Shown: positions 8,571-16,412 of the stretch, piece by piece
How positions within the stretch are numbered: the stretch's first letter is position 1
Layout of the letters: every line of letters starts with the position of its first letter
Assembly: GCA_004297765.1 (NCBI GenBank)
Contig: SCTZ01000248.1
Span: 1 to 51,660 of the forward strand
Direction of reading: 5' to 3'
DNA: 51,660 nt
Source of the DNA: Chloroflexota bacterium
GTDB lineage: Bacteria > Chloroflexota > Dehalococcoidia > FW602-bin16
Notes under the pieces: generated by a model
Seen by the model: the letters and a program-made list of their open reading frames with translations, nothing else
What the model was told of the DNA's origin: nothing
Databases searched by the model: none
Made by a program: the position numbers and the translations under genes

Positions 8571-10264
8571 GCGACATCATCTATCTAACTGGTTTCTCCT
8601 ACACTGGCAAGACTACACTCGGACGCATTGTTGCCGATCGCCTGGGCTGGAGCTTCGTCGACACCGACGAGCAGATAGCGCTGCAGGCCGGCAAATCGGT
8701 CCCCGAGATTTTCGCCTCGGACGGCGAAGCGGCATTCCGATCCATCGAGAGCCGTGTCCTCGAACAGCTCAGTATCGGCAAGACCACCGTGGTCAGCACG
8801 GGCGGCGGTGCCGTTCTTTCGGCATCCAACCGGCAGATTCTGTCCAGCGGTGTCGTCATCTCCATCGAAGCCAGCCCCGCTACAATCCTGGAACGGCTTA
8901 AGCAATCGGCATCCGCTGATGCCGTTCCACGCCCGCTGCTGCAGGGTGATGACCCGCTGCGACGCATCGAGCATCTGAAGCAGATTCGGCAACAGTACTA
9001 CAGTAGCGTTGCCGATTGGGTAGTGACCACGGACCTCCTCAGCGAGACGGAAGCGGCAGAGGAGATCCTTCGAGGCTATAGTATTGCCAGGCGCAAATTG
9101 GCGCGGCCGGAACGGGAAGAAGTACGCTTCGACCGTCCGAATCTCCCGGAAGGACTGGCCCCGTATTGCTCCGCGAGCGGAGCGACCTGCGAGGTGAGCC
9201 TGGGAGAGCGATCGTACCCCATCTTCGTGGGCTGGAACCTCCTGGACGAGCTGGGCAATCGGCTGCGCAACGCCGGTCTGGCGGACCGAGTCTACTTGCT
9301 CGCGGATACCACGGTGCTGCGTCTGCACGGAGAACACGCGATCTCCTCGCTCGCCGCGGCAGGGTTCTCGGTCGCGGTGCGTGGCATCGAGCCCGGAGAG
9401 CGCAGCAAGTCCCTCGCCACAGCCGGCAAGCTATACGATTGGCTAGCCTCCGAGCGGGCCGAGCGACAGCACCCGATCGTCGCCATGGGCGGCGGCGTGG
9501 TCGGAGATCTGGCGGGATTCATCGCCGCGACCTATCTTCGCGGGCTTCCGCTCGTACACGTGCCAACGACCCTTCTGGCCATGGTAGACTCCAGCATCGG
9601 AGGCAAGACCGGGGTCAACCTGCCGCACGCAAAGAACCTGGTGGGCGCGTTCTATCAGCCACGCCTGGTTCTAGCCGATATCGCAACCCTGACATCCCTT
9701 CCTCGACGGGAGTATGCTTCTGGATGGGCCGAGGTGATCAAGCATGCGATGGCGCTGGACGAGAAGCTGTTCTCGTATCTGGCCGACCACCAGCAGCCAA
9801 TCGGGGCGTTGGAGCCGGATCCGGTCGTCACGGCCATCGGGCGCAGCAGCGCCATCAAGGCGGCCGTCGTCAGCCACGACGAGCGCGAGGGTGGACAGCG
9901 CATGATCCTGAACTACGGACACACCATCGGCCACGGCGTCGAGGCGGCCACGCGCTTTCGCCGGTATCTGCATGGCGAGGCCGTCGCGATCGGCATGCAC
10001 GGTGCGGCACTGCTCAGCCACCGGATGGGGATGTTGCCGCTGGAGGCCGTCGATGCTCAGCGCGAGATGCTGGAAGCGTATGGACTTCCCACGCGGGCCA
10101 GGAGAGTCGATCCGGAGAAGGTGCGGGCGGCCATGGCCCTGGATAAGAAAGTGACATCAGCGCGTCTGCGCTGGGTTCTGCCCACGGCTATCGGGACGGC
10201 CGTCGTTCGCAGCGACGTGCCCGCGGAGGACGTGGAGGCTGTACTAGCGGAGGTAATGGGCTAG
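8567..10264 (+). CDS. aroKB: Shikimate kinase / 3-dehydroquinate synthase fusion
   Basis: A 565-residue bifunctional enzyme covering steps five and two of the shikimate pathway. Residues 1-170 are shikimate kinase: P-loop GFSYTGKTT (9-17), DTDE (substrate Asp) and [10 protein letters not shown] linker near 170-200 leads to dehydroquinate synthase. That half has the NAD-binding stretch [38 protein letters not shown] and the zinc ligands in [17 protein letters not shown] and HGEAVAIGM. Both active sites look intact. aroK-aroB fusions of this order are known in Chloroflexi and some other lineages. The gene overlaps aroC by four bases and is followed by hslV after one base. Confidence 0.96.
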   Translation: MSDIIYLTGFSYTGKTTLGRIVADRLGWSFVDTDEQIALQAGKSVPEIFASDGEAAFRSIESRVLEQLSIGKTTVVSTGGGAVLSASNRQILSSGVVISIEASPATILERLKQSASADAVPRPLLQGDDPLRRIEHLKQIRQQYYSSVADWVVTTDLLSETEAAEEILRGYSIARRKLARPEREEVRFDRPNLPEGLAPYCSASGATCEVSLGERSYPIFVGWNLLDELGNRLRNAGLADRVYLLADTTVLRLHGEHAISSLAAAGFSVAVRGIEPGERSKSLATAGKLYDWLASERAERQHPIVAMGGGVVGDLAGFIAATYLRGLPLVHVPTTLLAMVDSSIGGKTGVNLPHAKNLVGAFYQPRLVLADIATLTSLPRREYASGWAEVIKHAMALDEKLFSYLADHQQPIGALEPDPVVTAIGRSSAIKAAVVSHDEREGGQRMILNYGHTIGHGVEAATRFRRYLHGEAVAIGMHGAALLSHRMGMLPLEAVDAQREMLEAYGLPTRARRVDPEKVRAAMALDKKVTSARLRWVLPTAIGTAVVRSDVPAEDVEAVLAEVMG

Positions 10265-10265
10265 C

Positions 10266-10832
10266 ATGAGCCACGAACGCACAGTGCGCTCGACCACGAT
10301 CGTCGCCGTTCGGCGCGACGACCAGGTAGCGATGGCCGGAGATGGGCAGGTTACCGTGGGCGAGACCGTAATGAAGCATACGGCCCGCAAGATACGAACT
10401 CTGTACCGGGATCAGGTGCTGGCCGGATTCGCCGGCGCGGTGGCGGACGCCCTGACGCTGTTCGACAAATTCGAGGGCGAGCTAGAGCGGTTCAACGGGA
10501 ACCTGCGCCGCGCGGCCGTCGAGCTCACCAAGGAATGGAGAACAGATCGCTATCTGCGGCGTTTGGAGGCCTGGCTACTGGTCGCAGACAAGGATAACCT
10601 GCTGGTTCTCTCGGGAGACGGAGACGTCATCCAGCCCGACGGCAACGTGGCGGCCATCGGCTCCGGCGGGACCTATGCCCACGCGGCCGCACGAGCGATG
10701 TTGGAGCATACCCAGCTTCCGGCGCGGGAGATCGTGAAAGACGCCATGGAGATCGCGGCCGATCTCTGCATCTACAGCAACCGCAATATCTCCATCGTCA
10801 CGCTGGGAGAAAAGGCCAACGAGGTGTTCTGA
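10266..10832 (+). CDS. hslV: ATP-dependent protease peptidase subunit HslV
   Basis: Threonine peptidase of the HslUV (ClpYQ) protease, forming a double hexamer that degrades substrates unfolded by HslU. The 188-residue protein has nine residues before TTIVAVRR, so Thr10 should become the N-terminal nucleophile after processing. Catalytic Lys is in MKHTARKIR, and [17 protein letters not shown] is the conserved core. [14 protein letters not shown] is intact. It starts one base after the aroKB stop and is probably in the shikimate operon. No hslU lies in this window: the next gene is convergent, seven bases away. The unfoldase must lie elsewhere or be missing. Confidence 0.95.
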   Translation: MSHERTVRSTTIVAVRRDDQVAMAGDGQVTVGETVMKHTARKIRTLYRDQVLAGFAGAVADALTLFDKFEGELERFNGNLRRAAVELTKEWRTDRYLRRLEAWLLVADKDNLLVLSGDGDVIQPDGNVAAIGSGGTYAHAAARAMLEHTQLPAREIVKDAMEIAADLCIYSNRNISIVTLGEKANEVF

Positions 10833-10838
10833 TCGCCG

Positions 10839-11393
10839 CTAGGCTGTCTTATCCTTCTCGGACTGCCGGCGGGCGGCCATCATCTTGTTGAATTCCTCGC
10901 GATAGATCTCCATCACTACAAAGCGACCCAGGGCTGGGCCGCCGCGGTCCATCTCTTTGAAGCCACAGTGGGCAAACGCCCGCCGCGCGCGGGTGTTCCA
11001 GTCGAGAGTGCGCAAGTAGACACGCTCGATAGGGGTATTGGAGAAGATATGGCTCAGCAGCCCCAGCACAGCATCGCTACCGTAGCCGCGGCCCCAGTAG
11101 GCCCGCTCGCCGATGACGATACCTAGCTCGGCCTCTTTGCGTTGCAGGTCGATGTTGTAGTACGTAATGTTTCCTATATGGTTGCCATCGGTGGTCTCGA
11201 TGGCGTAGCGCTGGCGCCGGTACCCGTTGGATTGGAGCTCCAGGTCATAGTTGGACAGGAACTCTCCGAACGACATGCCCAGCGGCACCGTGGCATCGTA
11301 CCGCGCAATCTCCGGGTCCTTCCGCCAGGCATAGTCCTTGGCGGCATCTTCCCTGCGCTTCTTGCGCAAGACGACTTTCCCAAACTTGATCAT
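10839..11393 (-). CDS. GNAT family N-acetyltransferase (RimJ/RimL-like)
   Basis: Probably transfers an acetyl group from acetyl-CoA to a protein N-terminus or small amine. The 184-residue product has the RimJ-like layout: VVLRKKRREDAAKDYAW at the start, IGNITYYNIDLQRKEAELGIVIGE in the centre, the acetyl-CoA loop ERAYWGRGYGSDAV (Q/RxxGxG-like), and RVYLRTLDWNTRARRAFAHC near the end. ATG 11393 overlaps the Nudix stop as ATGA, so the two are coupled. The longer frame to 11492 is a shadow. It converges with hslV, leaving six bases between the stops. Substrate not predictable. Confidence 0.85.
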   Translation of the reverse strand: MIKFGKVVLRKKRREDAAKDYAWRKDPEIARYDATVPLGMSFGEFLSNYDLELQSNGYRRQRYAIETTDGNHIGNITYYNIDLQRKEAELGIVIGERAYWGRGYGSDAVLGLLSHIFSNTPIERVYLRTLDWNTRARRAFAHCGFKEMDRGGPALGRFVVMEIYREEFNKMMAARRQSEKDKTA

Positions 11394-11830
11394 CGCCGAT
11401 CCTTCTTCCTTGCCATCCCCGCGGCTTTGCGCACCAACTCCACCTCGTTGCCGTAGCTGAGCCGTGCTGCGGCTTCGCGCACAGACACCCAACGAACGAC
11501 GTCGTACTCGTGATCGTGGAGGCTGATGTCACCACCGACGGGGACCATGAGAAAGTAGTATACCGTCTTGCTGAAGCGGACGCCATTCCGCGTAAACCAG
11601 TAATGGATGCTATTCAGCGATTCGACGATCGCCCCCTCGACGCCCGTCTCCTCGCGAACCTCTCGACGCGCGGTCTCCTCAATCTGCTCGCCACGAGCCG
11701 GGGTTCCTTTCGGCAGCCCCCAGATCTCGGGCTCCCGCTGCCCGCAGATCAGTACTTCTATCTCTCCGTCGTTCCAGCGATAGACGATTCCGCCTGCCGA
11801 AACGGCGCGTTTGATCGGTAGCCTGGGCAA
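11390..11830 (-). CDS. Nudix hydrolase
   Basis: Hydrolyses a nucleoside-diphosphate-linked compound; the substrate is not clear. The 146-residue protein contains a complete Nudix box from GTPARGE to REETGVEG, matching GX5EX7REUXEEXGU. The start motif AVSAGGIVYRW and the late DHEYDVVRWVSVREA resemble diadenosine-polyphosphate or mutator-type family members. Translation probably starts at TTG 11830 (no in-frame ATG upstream), with GGGAG about eight bases before it. A good promoter lies upstream (11862-11891), and the gene is cotranscribed with the GNAT gene. Confidence 0.87.
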   Translation of the reverse strand: MPRLPIKRAVSAGGIVYRWNDGEIEVLICGQREPEIWGLPKGTPARGEQIEETARREVREETGVEGAIVESLNSIHYWFTRNGVRFSKTVYYFLMVPVGGDISLHDHEYDVVRWVSVREAAARLSYGNEVELVRKAAGMARKKDRR

Positions 11831-11861
11831 AACGGTTGCTCCCGAAGGTAACCTTATGTGA

Positions 11862-11891
11862 ATTGTAGTGCAGCCGACCAGCCCAAGTCAA
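11862..11891 (-). promoter_or_regulatory. Promoter of Nudix-GNAT operon
   Basis: Reading the minus strand: TTGACT (11891-11886), 18 bases, TACAAT (11867-11862). Each hexamer matches 5 of 6 consensus bases. Transcription would start near 11855, leaving a leader of about 25 bases before TTG 11830. It is back to back with the ROK-gene promoter. Confidence 0.65.
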
Positions 11892-11908
11892 ACCGTCTCG
11901 ACATGCTG

Positions 11909-11917
11909 TGCTATACT
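11909..11917 (+). promoter_or_regulatory. Extended -10 promoter for ROK kinase gene
   Basis: TGCTATACT (11909-11917) is an extended -10 element with a TG one base ahead of TATACT; no good -35 is seen. Start near 11924 would give a leader of about 130 bases that contains the two palindromic hairpins at 11947-12002. Confidence 0.45.
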
Positions 11918-11946
11918 TCCATCGAAACTCGGTGGCGTATCCGCGT

Positions 11947-12002
11947 CGTGGTGGACGGCTCTGTCCACCACGGGGGACGGGGCGGACACGGCGTTCCGCC
12001 CC
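11947..12002. repeat. Palindromic repeat pair in ROK leader
   Basis: Two adjacent perfect hairpins. The first (11947-11972) has arms CGTGGTGGAC and GTCCACCACG with loop GGCTCT. It is a variant of the units at 38610-38640 and 38765-38795, which have GGCGGAC/GTCCGCC around the same loop. The second (11979-12002) has arms GGGGCGGA and TCCGCCCC with an eight-base loop, followed by CTACG, an arm shared by other repeats in the window. Both lie between the predicted promoter and the start codon. Confidence 0.8.
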
Positions 12003-12054
12003 TACGCTCATAATCCCGGAATTGCGGATGCGACACACCGTCAAGAGGTTACCT

Positions 12055-13032
12055 GTGGAGAAAGACCTAGTTATCGCCGTGGACATCGGCGGCACGCAGT
12101 TCCGAGTTGCCCTATGCGATCCGGACGGACGTGTCGTGGCCCGCGCCAGCGCACATACGCGCGCGGTGGAGGGGAAACAGGCCGTCATCCAACGTATTTT
12201 CGATCTGATCAAGCAGATCACCTCCGGACAAGAGCACTCCATTCGGGCCGTCGGTGTGGCAGCACCCGGCCCGCTAAACCCCTGGACAGGCGTTATCTTC
12301 CGTCCACCTAACCTGCAAGACTGGACAGACGTTCCATTGAAGAATATCTTCGAGGAGGAGTTTGCCCGGCCGGTGCTGGTGGGCAATGACGCCAACCTGG
12401 CCGCTCTCGGCGAGCACATCTACGGCGCGGGGAAAGGCAAGCGCAATCTGGTCTACATCACAGTCAGTACCGGCATCGGCGGCGGCGTGATCGAGGCGGA
12501 TCGGCTGATCCTTGGCGCTCGTGGGCTAGCTGGAGAAATCGGTCACATGACCATCGACCCCATCGGCCCACCCTGCCAGTGCGGCAACATGGGCTGTCTG
12601 GAAGCGCTGGCCTCCGGGCCCGCTATAGCAAGAGAGGCCGTGCGTCTGATCAGGCAAGGTATGCCGTCCATGCTGGTAAGCCTGGCCCATGACGATCTGA
12701 CCCAGATCGACGGACAGCTAGTCGTCGAGGCAGCACGCGCGGGCGATCAGCTCTCCAGCCAGGTCTTCTCCCGAGCTGCCTTCTACCTGGGCATCGGGGT
12801 GGTCAATGTACTGCACCTGTTCAACCCGGAGATCGTGATTATCGGAGGCGGAGTATCCAATGCGGGTGACATCCTCTTCGGCCCCGTGCGGGAGCTGGTC
12901 TCACAGCGAACCATGGAAGCCGTCCGGCGGGGGGTCAGCATCGTGCCAGCGGCTCTCGGCGACGACGCAGGATTGCTTGGCGCTGCCGCGTTGGCCCGCA
13001 GCGGAGATCCGTCGGGCGCTCAGCGTACGTAG
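12055..13032 (+). CDS. ROK family sugar kinase (glucokinase-like)
   Basis: Phosphorylates glucose or a related hexose with ATP in the cytoplasm. The 325-residue protein begins with the ATP-binding DLVIAVDIGGTQFRVAL. It has the substrate loop GVAAPGPLNPWTGVI and the catalytic Asp in VGNDANLAALGEH. The ROK signature GEIGHMTIDPIGPPCQCGNMGCLEALAS has the zinc-binding CxCGxxGCxE cysteines. It ends in NPEIVIIGGGVSNAG and DDAGLLGAAALA. GTG 12055 was chosen because AAGAGGT lies six bases upstream and the start is close to the first beta strand. An in-frame ATG at 12028 is possible but has no ribosome site. There is no DNA-binding N-terminus, so it is a kinase and not a ROK repressor. It overlaps the convergent neighbour by 13 bases. 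Confidence 0.9.
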   Translation: MEKDLVIAVDIGGTQFRVALCDPDGRVVARASAHTRAVEGKQAVIQRIFDLIKQITSGQEHSIRAVGVAAPGPLNPWTGVIFRPPNLQDWTDVPLKNIFEEEFARPVLVGNDANLAALGEHIYGAGKGKRNLVYITVSTGIGGGVIEADRLILGARGLAGEIGHMTIDPIGPPCQCGNMGCLEALASGPAIAREAVRLIRQGMPSMLVSLAHDDLTQIDGQLVVEAARAGDQLSSQVFSRAAFYLGIGVVNVLHLFNPEIVIIGGGVSNAGDILFGPVRELVSQRTMEAVRRGVSIVPAALGDDAGLLGAAALARSGDPSGAQRT

Positions 13033-13904
13033 TCGATCCCTTCGCGCAGAGGCAAGGGATCGAAGCCGAACTGCTCTTTGACCGCGTCCGGAGCGGCGAT
13101 GTTGTCGAGCTCCAGCATGCCAAGCTCGGCTGACGTGATCGGTGGGTAGGGCAAAACCCGCTCACCCAGCCGCACCAGCGGCTTCATGATGGACAGCGGC
13201 ACGTGCACACGCCAACGCTTCACGTCCAGCACGGAGATAATGGTGTCAACGATCTGCTCGTAGGTGAGCTGCTGAGGTCCGCCGACAGTCGTCTCCCTCC
13301 CCAGAAAGCTGTCGCCACGATCCAGGATCGCGACGAGACAGCGGACGACGTCGTGCACCCAGATGGGTTGGAGACGAGTCGTGCCCCGGCCGATGATAGG
13401 CACCACGGGCAGCTTCTTGATCAAGTCGGCCAGCACGGTGATGAACTCGTCTCCCTCGCCGAAGATAATCGACGGACGCAAAATGGCGTAGGGCAGTCCG
13501 CTGCCGCGCACCTCCTCCTCGCCCTGCCATTTGGAGAGTAGATACGGAAAATGGGGGTCGTTGCGCGCGCCATTCGCGCTCATGTGGATGAAGCGCACCA
13601 CGCCCGCCTCTCGGGCGGCTTGCACGACGTTCCGCGTGCCCAAATGGTTCACGGACTGGAACGTCGCGGGTCCCTTCTCGCGAATGACCGCCACCAGATG
13701 AATGACGGTATCCACACCCCGCATGGGACCGTTCAGGGAAGACCGGTCAAGCACGCTACCCTGCACGGCCTCAACGTTCTCTCCGCGCAGCAACTCGGGG
13801 GAACGAGAGCGATGGACCAGGCAGCGGACCACTTCCGGGCGCTTGCGCAGCTCCTCGAGAAGATGTCCGCCTACAAAGCCGGTCGCCCCCGTCAAGAGGA
13901 TCAT
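13020..13904 (-). CDS. NAD(P)-binding epimerase-like protein, complex I NDUFA9 type
   Basis: An atypical short-chain dehydrogenase related to the NDUFA9/YwnB/NmrA group. It binds a nucleotide cofactor, but the reaction is uncertain; members bind complex I or act on quinone- or lipid-related substrates. The 294-residue protein opens MILLTGATGFVGGHLLEEL (GxxGxxG) and continues with DTVIHLVAVIREKG, NVVQAAREAGVVRFIHMSA and YLLSKWQGEEEVRGSGLPYAILRPSIIFG. The YxxxK active-site pair appears as Y-LLS-K. A C-terminal part (ITSAELGMLELDN) matches the extended NDUFA9-like tail. It begins nine bases after the HEAT-repeat gene and is probably cotranscribed with it. Confidence 0.82.
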   Translation of the reverse strand: MILLTGATGFVGGHLLEELRKRPEVVRCLVHRSRSPELLRGENVEAVQGSVLDRSSLNGPMRGVDTVIHLVAVIREKGPATFQSVNHLGTRNVVQAAREAGVVRFIHMSANGARNDPHFPYLLSKWQGEEEVRGSGLPYAILRPSIIFGEGDEFITVLADLIKKLPVVPIIGRGTTRLQPIWVHDVVRCLVAILDRGDSFLGRETTVGGPQQLTYEQIVDTIISVLDVKRWRVHVPLSIMKPLVRLGERVLPYPPITSAELGMLELDNIAAPDAVKEQFGFDPLPLREGIDYVR

Positions 13905-13913
13905 ATCAGAGGC

Positions 13914-14843
13914 TCAATCGCCAAGACCGAAGGACAACGGGTCCTTGGAGAACGCCAGTTCCTCCAGCGCATCCTCCGCGGCTTGCCGCATCTCCTCGTC
14001 CGGATTCTGGAGGCAGCGCCGTAGCGCCTGCTTCGCGACATCGCCGCCGATATGTCCCAGCGCATCGACCACGCCGAGCCGCACCTGGCTATCCTCGTCC
14101 GCTAGCAGACGGACCAGCTTGGGCACTGCGCGCTCGTCTTCGAGCTGACCGCACGCACCCACCGCCTCGAAACGGAGCTCGGGATCGGAGCTATCGAGCT
14201 CGGCCAGGATGTTCGGCAGCCAACGTTGGTCACAGTTGCGTCCCATGGCATACAGAGCGCTGGCCTTCATCTCGTTCTCCGGACTCTGATAGCTGTCCTC
14301 AATGACGCGAGCCACCCGCTCTTCCCCGTTCAAAGCACCGATGGCCTCTACCGCACGGCGATGCACCTGCATGGATTCATCCGGATCGTCCACGGATTCC
14401 AGAAGCGCCGTCAGAACCCGCTCCAGGTCACGTGGGCGCAGACGCTTCAACTCGCCGAGAAGGATAAAACGTCCCAAACCCTCCGCTGCGGCCGCCCGGA
14501 CATCCTCCGCTTCGTCGCCGTGCAGAAGCTCCACCAGCGGGCCGATCAGGTCCCGATCCTCGCACTCCCACAGGCCCACCAGAGAGAGCCGTCGGACCTC
14601 CTGGTCCTCGTCGCGCAGACCGACTTTCTTGAAGACCTCGTTGAAGTCCAGCTCGACATTGTCCTCGATCAACTCGGCCATCGTCTGGACGATTTGCTGC
14701 CGGCGTCCAATCGGTATCTCGCTCCAGGCCGCGGCCAGGGTCTCGATTTCCGCTGGACGGAGGCCGGAGAGAAAAGTCAGTTTTGATCGCTTCAGCGGCC
14801 GCTTTGGGTCGGCGATCTCGTTCAAGTACTGGGTAAAAAGCAT
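13914..14843 (-). CDS. HEAT-repeat protein
   Basis: A 309-residue, all-helical, acidic protein built of HEAT/PBS-lyase-like repeats. Seven or so repeat units can be followed, for example DQEVRRLSLVGLWE, AEDVRAAAAEGLGRF, SMQVHRRAVEAIGAL, NEMKASALYAMGRN, DPELRFEAVGACGQL, DSQVRLGVVDALGHI and DEEMRQAAEDALEEL. Such proteins are protein-binding scaffolds; no enzyme motif is present. The N-terminus (LFTQYLNEIADPKRPL) is unlike the repeats and may be a docking tail. Its partner is unknown. The close NDUFA9-like gene downstream is the only context clue. Confidence 0.83.
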   Translation of the reverse strand: MLFTQYLNEIADPKRPLKRSKLTFLSGLRPAEIETLAAAWSEIPIGRRQQIVQTMAELIEDNVELDFNEVFKKVGLRDEDQEVRRLSLVGLWECEDRDLIGPLVELLHGDEAEDVRAAAAEGLGRFILLGELKRLRPRDLERVLTALLESVDDPDESMQVHRRAVEAIGALNGEERVARVIEDSYQSPENEMKASALYAMGRNCDQRWLPNILAELDSSDPELRFEAVGACGQLEDERAVPKLVRLLADEDSQVRLGVVDALGHIGGDVAKQALRRCLQNPDEEMRQAAEDALEELAFSKDPLSFGLGD

Positions 14844-14888
14844 ACCGTCTAACTCGAATCCGTTCTTGGTAACGAGGCCAAATCGTAG

Positions 14889-14908
14889 GGGCGCGATTCA
14901 TCGCGCCC
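14889..14908. repeat. Palindromic repeat, GTAGGGGC type
   Basis: Hairpin with nine-base arms GGGCGCGAT and ATCGCGCCC and a two-base loop, preceded by CGTAGGG. The CGTAGGGGC edge recurs, often inverted, at 12001, 14982, 15023, 24362, 24377 and 37513. Confidence 0.7.
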
Positions 14909-14959
14909 AGCCCAGCGGCCGATCTCCTACAACTTGGGCTGTTTTCTGCAACCTTGCCC

Positions 14960-15041
14960 GCTTGGGCGTCATGAATGCCGCCCCTACGACGTCCATTCGA
15001 GCTTGGGCGTCATGAATGCCGCCCCTACGACGTCCGTTCGA
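14960..15041. repeat. Tandem 41-bp direct repeat, two copies
   Basis: Copy one is 14960-15000 and copy two 15001-15041; they differ at one base (A or G at unit position 36). Each holds an imperfect palindrome between GGGCGTCAT and ATGCCGCCC, followed by CTACG, the same edge as the repeat at 14889. It lies in the spacer between pmbA-type and HEAT genes. Confidence 0.85.
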
Positions 15042-15081
15042 GCCGGCATCGACAGTGTATCAACCGAAAGTTTAACACATG

Positions 15082-16395
15082 TCAGGCGCGGCTCGCTACG
15101 GAGACGGCGCGCAAGCAGATGTCAGGCGTGTAGAGCGAACCGCCCATCCAGCGGGGACGGTTGGTCAGGACCATGTTCTCGCACAGGGCTTCGTAGACGT
15201 TGCAGGAGATCACGACATCCTTCACACGCCCCACCATTTGCCCGTTCTCGATCTTGTAGCCCAGCAACACGTTGCCGCTGACCTCGCCCGAGAGCACGTT
15301 GCCCTGTCCGGCTCCCATCAGGAACTCGACCACCAACCCTTCTTTCAGACCAGAGATCAGATCCTCCAGGGCAACGTCGCCCTTCTCGATGAGCAGCGTG
15401 CTGGTGGACGGAGCTGGAAGGCTCTCCAGAGAACGCTGACCACTACCTGTGCTACTGGCCCCCATCAGAGCCGCCGTCTGCAGGTCATACAGGAACTCAC
15501 CGATAACGCCTTCTTCGACCAACGGAATGCGCCGATGGGGCACGCCCTCGTCGTCGCAGATACTGCTGGAGGGACGGAAGCCGATCGTCCCATCATCCAC
15601 CAGGGTGAACTTCTCGTCCAGCAACTTCTGTCCCTGCTTGCCCTGCAGAGGTGACGCACCTTGCAGGACCGTCCGTCCGTTGAAGGCGATGGTGAGGGGC
15701 ATCAGCAGAGCCGAAACGGCGTGCGGGGTGAAGATTACAGGCATCTCGCCCGTCCTGACGCGGGCCTCGTCGTGCGCCAGCTCAACCTGGCGGATCGACA
15801 GGTCGGCCAGCGGTCCCACCTCCGTTACCGGGTGGCAGTCCGTCTCACTATCCCCGAAATGCAGCATGCTAGTGCCTCGCACCAGCACACCAGAGATGCC
15901 CACGCTAAAGGCGCTTCGGCTGAAATGGGCCTCGCCACCTCGCGAGTTCAGAATATCCACGGACTCCGTGGCCTTCGTGGCGCCGCCATCACAGGTGGCA
16001 TCGGGCACCTGCCCCCGCACTCTGTCGATCAGGGTCTGCCCGAGCTGGACCATGGTCTCGATAGGCACTGCCTCCACGGCTGGATCGTAAACGTCCACGC
16101 TCGGATACCGCGTGGGGCCCGGCAGATCGAAGCGAGCCTCCGCTCCAAACTGGGCTGTCTCCACCGCGGCATCCACCAGCTTGTCCAATTCCCCCCAGCG
16201 CGTGGTAGCGGAGAGCCCGACCCGTCCGTTCTTGATAATGCGCAGTGCCACTCCGCGAGTCTGCGAAGTCTGCAGCATCTTCAGTCGATTCGCTTCGAAG
16301 CCAACCGGCGTCTCCGTCTCCTGGAACGCATAGACCTCGGCCTGCTCCGCCACGCGCCTGGCCCGATCTAGAATCGCCTCGAGGTGTTCGAGCAT
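15082..16395 (-). CDS. pmbA: TldD/PmbA family protein, PmbA (TldE)-like
   Basis: Non-catalytic half of the TldD/TldE peptidase, which in E. coli degrades unfolded peptides and matures microcin B17. The 437-residue product has the family opening AEVYAFQETETPVGFEANRL, the middle RTGEMPVIFTPHAVSALL and the conserved end SGEVSGNVLLGYKIENGQMVGR. No HExxxH motif is present, as expected for TldE. AAGGAG lies seven bases before ATG 16395. It follows tldD by 17 bases on the same strand, so both subunits come from one message. Confidence 0.9.
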   Translation of the reverse strand: MLEHLEAILDRARRVAEQAEVYAFQETETPVGFEANRLKMLQTSQTRGVALRIIKNGRVGLSATTRWGELDKLVDAAVETAQFGAEARFDLPGPTRYPSVDVYDPAVEAVPIETMVQLGQTLIDRVRGQVPDATCDGGATKATESVDILNSRGGEAHFSRSAFSVGISGVLVRGTSMLHFGDSETDCHPVTEVGPLADLSIRQVELAHDEARVRTGEMPVIFTPHAVSALLMPLTIAFNGRTVLQGASPLQGKQGQKLLDEKFTLVDDGTIGFRPSSSICDDEGVPHRRIPLVEEGVIGEFLYDLQTAALMGASSTGSGQRSLESLPAPSTSTLLIEKGDVALEDLISGLKEGLVVEFLMGAGQGNVLSGEVSGNVLLGYKIENGQMVGRVKDVVISCNVYEALCENMVLTNRPRWMGGSLYTPDICLRAVSVASRA

Positions 16396-16412
16396 AAGAG
16401 AACTCCTTATCG

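Noticed and set aside
14960-15041. CRISPR-like direct repeat
   Set aside because: Only two adjacent 41-bp copies without spacers.
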